64,000 nt of DNA, taken from contig NW_027480438.1 of NCBI RefSeq assembly GCF_051401765.1, positions 4,402,001 through 4,466,000 of the forward strand, given 5' to 3'. The DNA is from Calliopsis andreniformis. Taxonomy: Eukaryota > Arthropoda > Insecta > Hymenoptera > Andrenidae. Positions 54,696 through 64,000 of this stretch are shown here, in pieces. The position numbers were made by a program, and so were the translations under genes. Every line of letters begins with the position of its first letter. The first letter of the stretch is position 1. Below the pieces are notes generated by a model. It saw only the letters and a program-made list of their open reading frames with translations. It ran no database searches and had not been told where the DNA came from.

Positions 54696-55727
54696 AGTCC
54701 TCAATCCTCAATCCTCAATCCTCAATCCTCAATCCTCAATCTTGAATCCTCAATACTCAATCTTCAATCCCCAATCCTCAATCTTCAATCCTCAATCCTC
54801 AATCCTCAATCCTCAATCCTCAATCCTCAATCTTCAATCCTCAATACTCAATATTCAATCCTCAATCCTCAATCCTCAGACCTCAAACCTCAATTCTGAA
54901 TCCTCAATCCTGAATCCTCAATCTTCAATCCTGAATACTCAATCTTCAATCCTCAATCCTCAATCCTCAATCCTCAGTCCTCAAACCTCAATTCTGAATC
55001 CTCGATCCTGAATCCTCAATCTCTAGCCCTCAGTCCTGAACAATCAGGTGACAATCCTCAATCCTCAATAGAATTTCCTCAGTTCACAGTTTTCAATACT
55101 CAATACTCAATCTGCAATCTTCAAATCTCTATCCACAAACATCAATTCTCATCACTCAACACTCAACACTCAGTCCTCAATGTTCAATCCTCAATCCTCA
55201 ATTCTCAATCTTCAATCCTTAATACTCAATATTAAATCCTCAATCCTCAATCCTCAATCCTCAATTCTCAATCCTCAATCCTCAACCCTCAATCCTCAAT
55301 CCTCAATCCTCAATCCTCAATCCTCAACCCTCAATCGTCAGTCTTCACACCTCAATATTCAATCTTCAATCCTCAATCCTCAATCCTGAATCCTCAATCT
55401 TCAGACCTCAGTCCTCAACAATCAGTTGTCAATTCTCAATACTCAATAGAATATCATCAATTCACAGTTTTCAATACTCAATACTGAATCTGTAATCTTT
55501 AAATCTCTATCCACAAACATCAATTCTCATCACTCAAACCTCAACACTCAGTCCCCAATCCTCAATCCTCAATCCTCAATCCTCAATCCTCAATCCTCAA
55601 TCTTCAACCCTCAACACTCAGTCCTCAATGTTCAAACCTCAATCCTCAATTCTCAATCTTCAATCCTCAATACTCAATCTTCAATCCTCAATCCTCAATA
55701 CTCAATCCTCAGTCCTCAATCCTCAAT
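54696..55727. repeat. Right flank: E-like stretch, basic signature, J and A'
   Basis: An E-like start (CTTGAATCC at about 54742) is followed by a CGATCCTGAATCC-type signature near 55005-55150, a GTTCAATCC block (55180), J (55449) and A' (about 55628). After about 100 bp the A' sequence jumps to the block also found at 51224. That join is a recombination point relative to the 50607 copy. Confidence 0.75.
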
Positions 55728-57479
55728 CCTCAGTCCTCAAACCACAATCCTGAATCCTCAATCCTGAATCCTCAATTTTCAGCCCTCAGTCCTCAACAAT
55801 CAGTTGTCAATCCTCAATCCTCACTAGAATAACCTCAGTTCAGAGATTTCCATACGCAGTACTCAATCTGCAATCTTCAAATCCCTATCCACAAACATCA
55901 ATTCCCATCACTCAACCCTCAACACTCAGTCCCCAATCCTCAATCTGCAATCCTCAATCCTCAACCTTCAATCCTCAATCCTCAATCTTCAATCCTCAGT
56001 ACTCAATCTTCAATCCTCAATCCTCAATCCTCAATCCTCAATCCTCATCCTTCATTCCTCAATACCCAATCCTCAATCTTCAATCCTCAATCCTCAACCC
56101 TCAATCCTCAAATCTCAATCCTCAATCCTCAGTCCTCAGTCCTTAAACCTCAATCCTCAGCCCTCAGCCCTCATTCTCAATCCTCAATCCTCAATCCTCA
56201 ATCCTCAATCTTCAATCCTCAATACTCAATCTTCAATCCTCAATCCTCAATCCTCAGTCCTCAAACCTCAATTCTGAATCCTCAATCCTGAATCCTCAAT
56301 CTTCAGCCCTCAGTCCTCAACAATCAGGTGACAATCCTCAATCCTCAATAGAATATCCTCAATTCACAGTTTTCAATAGTCAATACTCAATCTGCAATCT
56401 TCAAATCTCTATCCACAAACATCAATTCTCATCACTCAACACTCAACACTCAGTCCTCAATGTTCAATCCTCAATCCTCAATTCTCAATCTTCAATCCTT
56501 AATACTCAATATTAAATCCTCAATCCTCAATCCTCAATACCCAATTCTCAATCTTCAATCCTCAATCCTCAATCCTCAGTCCTCAAACCTCAATTCTGAA
56601 TCCTCAATCCTGAATCCTCAATCTTCAGCCCTCAGTCCTCAACAATCAGGTGACAATCCTCAATCCTCAATAGAATATCCTCAATTCACAGTTTTCAATA
56701 CTCAATTCTGAATCTGTAATCTTTAAATCTCTATCCACAAACATCAATTCTCATCACTCAAACCTCAACACTCAGTCCCCAATCCTCAATCATCAATCCT
56801 CAATCCTCAATCCTCAATCTTCAATCCTCATTCTTCAATCCTCGATACCCAGTCCTCAATCTTCAATCCTAAATCCTCAATCCTCAATTCTCAATCCTCA
56901 ATCCTCAGTCCTCAGTCCTCAAACCGCAATCCTCAACCCTCAGCCCTCATAGTCAATCCTCAATCCTCAATTCTCAATACTCAATCTTCAATCCTCAATA
57001 CTGTATCTTCAATCCTCAATCCTCATTCCTCAATTCTCAATCCTCAATACTCAGTCCTCAATCGTCAATCCTCAATCCTCAATCCTCAATCCTCAATCTT
57101 CTATCATCAATATTCAATCTTCAATCCTCAATCCTCAATCATCAATCGACAATCCTCAATCCTCAATGTTCAGTCCTCAATACTCAATCCTCAATCTTCA
57201 ATCCTCAATCTTCAATCCTCAATCCTCAATCCTCAATCCTCAATCCTCAGTCCTCAAACCACAATCCTGAATCCTCAATCCTGAATCCTCAATCTTCAGC
57301 GCCCTGTCCTCAACAATCAGTTATCAATCCTCAATCCTCAATAGAATATCCTAAGTTCGGAGTTTTCCATACGCAATACTCAATCTGCAATCTTCAAATC
57401 TCTATCCACAAACATCAATTCTCATCACTCAACCCTCAACACTCAGTCCCCAATCCTCAATCTACAATCCTCAATCCTC
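55728..57479. repeat. Right-flank duplication, offset 4,504 bp, second copy
   Basis: Copy of 51224-52975. It carries the K signature at 55822 (CACTAGAATAACC, CAGAGATTTCC) and the rare CAGCGCCCTGTCC form at 57297. Similarity ends near 57479, where CTCGGTCCTC replaces CTCAACCCTCGATCC. Confidence 0.88.
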
Positions 57480-57504
57480 GGTCCTCAATCCTCAATCCTC
57501 AATC

Positions 57505-58135
57505 CTCAATCCTTAATACTCAATCCTCAATCCTCAATCATCAATCCTCAATCTTCAATCCTCAATTCTCAATCTTTAATCCTCAGTCCTCAATCCTCAA
57601 TCTTCAATCTTCAATCTTCAATCCTCGACCCGCAATCCTCAATCCTCAATCCTCAATCCTCAGTCCTCAATCCGCAATATTCAATCCTCAATACTCAATC
57701 TTCAATCCTCAATCCTCAATCCTCAACCCTCAGTCCTCATTCTTCAATCCTCAATAACCAATCCTCAATCTTCAATCCTCATTCCTCAATCCTCAATTCT
57801 CAATCCTCAATCCTCAATCCTCAGACCTCAAACATCAATACTCAACCCTCAGTCCTCGTCCTCAATCCGCAACCCTCAATCCTCAATCCTCAATCTTCAA
57901 TCATCAATATTCAATCTTCAATACTCAATCCTCAATCCTCAATCCTCAATCCTCAATCCTCAAATCTCAATCCTCAATCCTCAGTCCTCAGTCCTTAAAC
58001 CTCAATCCTCAGCCCTCAGCCCTCATTCTCAATCCTCAATCCTCAATCCTCAATCCTCAATCTTCAATCCTCAATACTCAATCCACAATCCTCAATATTC
58101 AATCCTCAATACTCAATCTTCAATCCCCAATCTTC
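57505..58135. repeat. Right-flank duplication, offset 3,440 bp, second copy
   Basis: Copy of 54065-54695. Because the two offsets (4,504 and 3,440 bp) differ by 1,064 bp, a segment of about that length between the two duplicated pieces is absent here. This matches the missing signature-J-A region 52976-54064. Confidence 0.82.
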
Positions 58136-60627
58136 AATCCTCAATCCTCAATCTTCAACCCTCAACACTCAGTCCTCAATGTTCAAACCTCAATCCTCAA
58201 TTCTGAACCTTCAATCCACAATACTCAATCTTCAATCCTCAATCCTCAATACTCAATCCTCAATCCCCAATCCTCAATCCTCAATCATCAAACCTCAATC
58301 TTCAATACTCAATCCTCAATCCTCAATCCTTAATACTCAATCCTCAATCCTCAATCCTCAATCATCAATCCTCAATCTTCAATCCTCAATTCTCAATCTT
58401 TAATCCTCAGTCCTCAATCCTCAATCATCAAACCTCAATCTTCAATAACCAATCCTCAATCTTCAATCCTCATTCCTCAATCCTCAATTCTCAATCCTCA
58501 ATCCTCAATCCTCAGACCTCAAACATCAATACTCAACCCTCAGTCCTCGTCCTCAATCCGCAACCCTCAATCCTCAATCCTCAATCTTCAATCATCAATA
58601 TTCAATCTTCAATACTCAATCCTCAATCCTCAATCCTCAATCCTCAATCCTCAATGTTCAATCCTCGGTACCCAATCCTCAATCTTCAATCCTCAATCCT
58701 CAATCCTCAATCCTCAATCCTCAATCCTCAATCCTCAGTCCTCAAACCACAATCCTGAATCCTCAATCCTGAATCCTCAATCTTCAGCCCTCAGTTCTCA
58801 ACCATCAGTTGTCAATCCTCAATCCTCACTAGAATATCCTCAGTTCAGAGCTTTCCATACGCAATACTCAATCTGCAATCTTCAAATCCCTATGCACAAA
58901 CATCTCATTCTCATCACTCAACCCTCAACACTCAGTCCCCAATCCTCAATCTGCAATCCTCAATCCTCAACCTTCAATCCTCAATCCTCAATCTTCAATC
59001 CTCAATACTCAATCTTCAATCCTCAATCCTCAACCCTCAATCCTCAGTCCTCAAACCTCAATTCTGAATCCTCGATCCTGAATCCTCAATCTCCAGCCCT
59101 CAGTCCTGAACAATCAGGTGACAATTCTCAATCCTCAATAGAATATCCTCAATTCACATTTTTCAATACTCAATACTCAATCTGCAATCTTCAAATCTCT
59201 ATCCACAAACATCAATTCTCATCACTCAACACTCAACACTCAGTCTTCAATGTTCAATCCTCAATCCTCAATTCTCAATCTTCAATCCTCAATACTCAAT
59301 CTTAAATCCTCAATCCTCAACCCTCAATACCCAATCCTCAATCTTCAATCCTCAATCCTCAATCCTCAATTCTCAATCCTCAATCCTCAACCCTCAATCC
59401 TCAATCCTCAATCCTGAATTCTCAACCCTCAATCGTCAGTCTTCAAACCTCAATATTCAATCTTCAATCCTCAATCCTCAATCCTCAATCCTCAATCCTC
59501 ATCCTTCATTCCTCAATACCCAATCCTCAATCTTCAATCCTCAATCCTCTGTCCTCAAATCTCAATTATCAATCCTCAGACCTCAGTCCTTAAACCTCAA
59601 TCCTCAGCCCTCAGCCCTCATCCTCAATCCTCAATCCTCAATCCTCAATCATCAATCTTCAATCCTCAATACTCAATCTTCAATCCTCAATCCTCAATCC
59701 TCAGTCCTCAAACCTCAATTCTGAATCCACAATCCTGAATCCTCAATCTTCAGCCCTCAGTCCTCAACAATAAGGTGACAATCCTCAATCCTTAATAAAA
59801 TATCCTCAATTCACAGTTTTCAATACTCAATACTCAATCTGCAATCTTCAAATCACTATCCACAAACATCAATTCTCATCACTCAACCCTCAACACTCAG
59901 TCCTCAATGTTCAATCCTCAATCCTCAATTCTCAATCTTCAATCCTCAATACTCAATCTATAATCCTCAATCCTCAATCCTCAATCTTCAATCCTAAATC
60001 CTCAATTCTCAATCTTCAATCCTTAATACTCAATATTAAATCCTCAATTCTCAATCCTCAATACCCAATTCTCAATCTTCAATCCTCAATCCTCAATCCT
60101 CAATTCTCAATCCTCAATCCTCAACCCTCAATCCTGAATCCTCAATCCTCAATCCTCAATCCTCAACCCTCAATCGTCAGTCTTCACACCTCAATGTTCA
60201 ATCTTCAATCCTCAATCCTCAATCCTGAATCCTCAATCTTCAGACCTCAGTCCTCAACAATCAGCTGTCAATTCCCAATACTCAATAGAATATCATCAAT
60301 TCACAGTTTTCAATACTCAATACTGAATCTGTAATCTTTAAATCTCTATCCACAAACATCAATTCTCATCACTCAAACCTCAACACTCAGTCCCCAATCC
60401 TCAATCATCAATCCTCAATCCTCAATCCTCAATCCTCAATCCTCAATCTTCAATCCTCAATACTCAATCATCAATCCTCAAACCTCAATCCTCAATCCTC
60501 AATCCTCAACCCTCAATCCTCAGTCTTCAAACCTCAATACTCAATATCCAATCCTCAATCCTCAATCCTCAATCCTCAATCTTCAATCCTCAATCCTCAA
60601 TCTTCAACCCTCAACACTCAGTCCTCA
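58136..60627. repeat. Right flank: A module, last K signature, and left-flank-like sequence
   Basis: A starts at 58179, a G-like CCTCGGTACCC lies near 58663, and the last K signature is at 58827. Then comes a CGATCCTGAATCC signature near 59060-59240 and a stretch (about 59300-59600) like 3731-4020 of the left flank, including the CATCCTTCATTCC slip. An I-J sequence (TATTAAATCC near 60030, J at 60288) leads to A at 60628. One signature reads CAACAATAAGG (about 59764), an unusual base change. Confidence 0.75.
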
Positions 60628-61100
60628 ATGTTCAAACCTCAATCCTCAATTCTGAACCTTCAATCCACAATACTCAATCTTCAATCCTCAATCCTCAATA
60701 CTCAATCCTCAATCCCCAATCCTCAATCCTCAATCATCAATCCTCAATACTCAATCTTCAATCGTCAATCCTCAATCCTCAATCCTCTACCCTCAGCCCT
60801 CATCCTCAATCCTCAATCCTGAATCCTCAATCCTCAATGTTCAATCCTCAATACTCAGTCTTCAATCATCAATCCTCAGTACTCAATCCTCAATACTCAA
60901 TCCTCAATCATCAATCCTCAATCCTCAATCATCAACCTTCAATCCTCAATACTCAATCTTCAATCCTCAATATTCAATCCTCAATATTCAACACACAACC
61001 ATCAACCATCAATTCTCAATACTCAACCATCAATCCTCAATTCTCAATACTCAATAGAATATCCTGTATTCTCATGACTCAATACTCAATCCACAATATT
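60628..61100. repeat. Last A module joined to a decayed D module
   Basis: A (60628) keeps its first 90 bp or so, then passes into CAATCATCAATCC units and a D-like segment: CAACACACAACC near 60988, and GAATATCCTGTATTCTCATG at about 61057 where core copies read CCTGAATTCTCATGG. This is the only D relative outside 7.6-48.4 kb. Confidence 0.75.
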
Positions 61101-62219
61101 CAATAATCAAATCTCGATCCTCAAACATCAATTCTCAACACTCAATCCTGAACACTCGGTCCTCTCTCTTCAATCCTCCATCCTCAATCCTCTGTCCCCA
61201 AGCGTCAATCCTCAATCCTCAATCCTTAACCCTCAATCCTCAGTCCTCAAACCTCAATTCCGAATCCTCAATCCTGAATGCTCAATCTTCATCCCTCAGT
61301 CCGCAACAATCAATTGTCAATCCTCAATCCTCAATAGAATATCCTCAATTCACAGTTTTCAATACTGAATCCCCAATCTTCAGTCTTCAAATCTCAATTC
61401 ACAGTCATCAATTCTCATGACTCAACCCTGAACACTCAGTCCTCAATCTACAATCCTCAATCTTCAATACTCAATCCTCAATCCTCAATCCTCAATCATC
61501 AATCCTCAATCCTCAATCCTCAATCCTCAGTCATCGATCCTCAATCTTCAATACTCAATCCTCAATACTCAATCTTCAATCCTCAATCCTCAATCCTCAA
61601 TCCTCAATCCTCATCCTTGTATCCTCAATACCCAATCCTCAATCTTCAATCCTCAATGCTCAATCCTCAATCCTCAATTCTCAATCCTCAATCCTCAGTC
61701 CTCAGTCCTCAAACCTCAATCCTCAACCCTCAGGCCTCATCCTCAATCCTCAATCCTCAATCCTCAATCCTCAATCCTCAGTCTTCAATCCTCAGTACTC
61801 AATCGTCAATCCACAATCCTCAGACCTCAAACCTCAATTCTGAATCCTCAATCCTGAATCCTCAATCTTCAGCTCTCAGTCATCAACAATCAGTTGTCAA
61901 TCCTCAATCCTCAATAGAATATCCTCAATTCACAGTTTTCAATACTCAATACTCAATCTGCAATCTTCCAACCTCTATCCACAAACATCAATTCTCATCT
62001 CTCAACACTCAACACTCAGTCCTGAATGTTCAATCCTCAATCCTCAATTCTCAATCTGCATTCCTCAATACTGAATCCTCAATCCTCAATCCTCAATAGT
62101 CAATCTCCAACCCTCAATCCTCAAGCCTCAATCCTAAATCCACAATCTTCAATCCTCAATCCTCAATTCTCAATCACCAATACTCAATCCTCAATCCTCA
62201 ATCCTCAATCCTCAATCCT

Positions 62220-62625
62220 CAATCCTCATTCCTCAAACCCCAATCCTCAACCCTCAGTCCTCATCCTCCATCATCAATCCTCAATCCTCAATACTCAATC
62301 TTCAATCCTCAATACTCAACCTTCGATCCTCAATCCTCAGTCCTCAAACCTCAAACCTCAATCCTCAGTCATGAATACTCCATCTTCAATACTCAATACA
62401 CAATCCTCAATCCCCAATCCTCAAACCTCAATCCTCAATCCTCATTCCTCAAACCTCAAACCTCAACCATCAGTCCTCATCCTCAATCCTCAACTATCAA
62501 TCCTCAGTCCTCAATATTCAATCATCAATACTCAATCTTCAGTCCTCAATCCTCAATCCTCAATACTCAATCCTCAATCCTCATTCCTCAAACCTCAAAC
62601 CTCAACCCTCAGTCCTCATCCTCAA
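62220..62625. repeat. Local L module, three dispersed copies here and one at about 63471
   Basis: The string CCTCATTCCTCAAACC, followed by further TCAAACC units and CAGTCCTCATCC, occurs at about 62225, 62439, 62579 and 63475. A variant (CCTCAAACCTCATACC) lies near 62767. Each copy ends in the 6-bp slipped unit TCATCC or a close form. The module appears only in the diverged 3' segment. Confidence 0.75.
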
Positions 62626-63293
62626 TTCCCAATTCTCAATCCTCAATCCTCAATTCTCAATCTTCAATCCTCAATAACCAATCTTCAATCCTCAATCCGC
62701 AGTCCTCAATCTTCAATCCTCAATGCTCAATCCTCAATCCTCAATCCTCAGTCCTCTATCCTCAATCCTCAAACCTCATACCTCAATCCTCAACCGTCAG
62801 TCCTCGTCCTCAATCCTCGACTATCAATCCTCAATCCTCAATATTCAATTATCAATACTCAAACTTCAATCCTCAATCCTCAATACTCAATCCTCAATCC
62901 TCAATCCTCGATCTTCAGTCCTCAAACCTCAATCCTGAATCTTCAATCCTGAATCCTCAATCTTCAGACCTCAGTCCTCAACAATCAGTTGTCAATTCTC
63001 AATCATCAATACAATATCATCAATTCACAGCTTTCAATACTCAATACTCAATCTGCAATCTTCAAATCTCTATCCACAAACATCAATTCTCATCACTGAA
63101 CACTCAGCACTCTGTCCCCAATCCTCAATCTTCAATCCTCAATCCTCAATCCTCAATCTTCAATCCTCAATACTCAATCTTCAATCCTCAATCCTCAATC
63201 CCCAATCTTCAATCCTCAATCCTCAATCGTCAGTCTTCAATACTCAATACTGAATCTGCAATTCTCAGTCCTCAATCCTCAATCCTCAATCCT

Positions 63294-63930
63294 CATTCTT
63301 CAGGCCTCAATACCCAATCCTCAATCTTCAACCCTCAATCGTCAATCCTCAATCCTCAATCCTCAATCCTCAATCCTCAATCTTCAATCATCAATCCTCA
63401 ATCTTCAATACTCAATCCTAAATCCTCAATCCTCAATCCTCAATCCTCAATCCTCAATCCTCAATCCTCAATCCTCATTCCTCAAACCTCAAACCTCAAC
63501 CCTCAGTCCTCATTCTCAATTCTCAATTCTCAATCCTCAATCCTCAATTCTCAATCTTCAATCCTCAATAATCAATCTCCAATCCTAGATACTCAATCCC
63601 CAATCCTCAATCGTTAATCCTCAATCCTCAATCCTCAATCCCCAGTCCTCAATCCTCAATACTCAATCTTCAATCCTCAATCCTCAATTCTCAATCCTCA
63701 ATACTCAATCCTCAATCGTCAATCCTCAATCGTCAATCATCAATCCGCAATCCTGAATCTTCAATCCTCAATCCTCAACCCTCAATCCTCAATCCTCAAT
63801 CTTCAATCCTCAATACTCAATCTTCAAACCTCAATCCTCAAACCTCAATCTTCAATACTCAATCCTCAATCCTCAAATCCTCATTCTTCAGGCCTCAATA
63901 CCCAATCCTCACTCTTCAACCCTCAATCCT
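63294..63930. repeat. Local direct repeat with 588-bp offset
   Basis: CATTCTTCAGGCCTCAATAC occurs at 63294 and again at 63882, 588 bp apart, which is exactly 84 heptamers. The shared sequence continues into a CAACCCTCAATC stretch. TTCAGGCC is not seen elsewhere in the window. Confidence 0.78.
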
Positions 63931-64000
63931 CAATCCTCAATCCTCAATCCTCAATCCTCAATCCTCAATCCTCAATCATCAATCCTCAATCTTCAATACT

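Larger units (their letters stand above)
1..64000. repeat. Heptanucleotide satellite array filling the window (consensus TCAATCC / GGATTGA)
   Basis: Every line of the window reads as consecutive 7-bp steps: TCAATCC mixed with variants such as TCAATAC, TCAATCT, TCAATTC, TCAACCC, TCAGTCC and TCAAACC. Perfect runs of the consensus rarely exceed about eight copies; variants in a fixed order dominate. The consensus has no G on the + strand, and by eye G is only a few percent overall. No unique sequence, gene, RNA gene, transposon or promoter-like segment interrupts the array. Long open frames exist on + in all three frames because the consensus contains no stop there, and all encode rotations of the heptapeptide SSILNPQ. 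The - strand carries TGA in each heptamer and is closed. This is what a 7-bp repeat must do, so I do not treat these frames as genes. Simple-sequence satellites of this scale are typical of eukaryotic heterochromatin; the lineage cannot be told from the sequence. Confidence 0.97.
61101..64000. repeat. Diverged 3' segment with weak higher-order structure
   Basis: Still heptamer-based, but with more private variants and few modules that match elsewhere. A D2-like signature lies near 61300-61440, a basic signature near 61860-62010 and a decayed J near 63013. Two local repeats (separate entries) are confined to this segment. I see no gene, RNA gene or transposon. Confidence 0.8.

Noticed and set aside
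338..62952. Dozens of + strand open frames of 60-370 codons with SSILNPQ heptapeptide repeats
   Set aside because: They overlap in different frames, all encode rotations of the same seven residues, lie entirely in the satellite, and end wherever a variant heptamer creates TAA, TGA or TAG. Several begin at TTG rather than ATG. No signal peptide, domain or promoter context is seen. A stop-free 7-bp repeat produces such frames automatically.
1..64000. Telomere-like repeat (TTGAGGA rotation of the - strand compared with TTTAGGG)
   Set aside because: Two of seven bases differ from the plant-type telomere unit, the array is internally rearranged into HORs, and no canonical telomere unit occurs. 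The likeness is weak.
1..64000. Stem-loops, tRNA or other structured RNA genes
   Set aside because: The + strand has too little G to pair with its C-rich partner, and no cloverleaf or inverted repeat stands out beyond short palindromes such as CAGCTG, GAATTC and CAATTG.

Overview
The whole 64 kb window is satellite DNA. It is an uninterrupted tandem array of a 7-bp unit, consensus TCAATCC on the + strand (GGATTGA on the - strand), plus point-mutated versions of that unit. I see no protein-coding gene, rRNA, tRNA, transposon, CRISPR array or other non-satellite sequence. An array of this kind and size suggests a eukaryotic heterochromatic block (pericentromeric, subtelomeric, sex-chromosome or B-chromosome type). 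Nothing in the sequence identifies the lineage. The + strand is almost free of G. That keeps all three + frames open for long stretches and closes the - strand with a TGA every 7 bp, so the many long open frames on + are a by-product of composition.

The array has at least four levels. (1) The heptamer. (2) A roughly 150-170 bp degenerate 'signature' (S) made of about 22 mutated heptamers still in strict 7-bp register, recurring several dozen times in distinct locked subtypes (called F, H, J, K and D2 here). (3) A higher-order repeat (HOR) of 3,866 bp with module order A-C-D-E-F-G-H-H-I-J. It is complete in five near-identical copies starting at 13230, 17096, 20969, 32838 and 36704, and present in shortened or composite form at 10895, 24835, 26743, 40563 and 42479. 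(4) A segmental tandem duplication: about 11.72-31.33 kb is followed directly by its own copy at about 31.33-47.63 kb, the second copy being one HOR unit shorter.

Layout: 1-6.6 kb is a left flank of older-looking mosaic repeats (2.3 kb and 3.0 kb duplications, K-type signatures). 6.7-10.9 kb is a transition zone holding core modules plus one K. 10.9-about 49.1 kb is the homogenised HOR core (D, E, F, H). 49.1-58.8 kb is a right flank, again with K-type signatures, with internal duplications at offsets 4,504 and 3,440 bp. 58.8-61.1 kb is mixed. 61.1-64 kb is the most diverged and least ordered part. A homogeneous core between flanks that share an older module type is the pattern expected of a satellite growing from inside by unequal exchange.

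All counts and alignments were made by eye. Unit starts are anchored on exact motifs, but block edges inside heptamer runs carry an uncertainty of about 10-20 bp.
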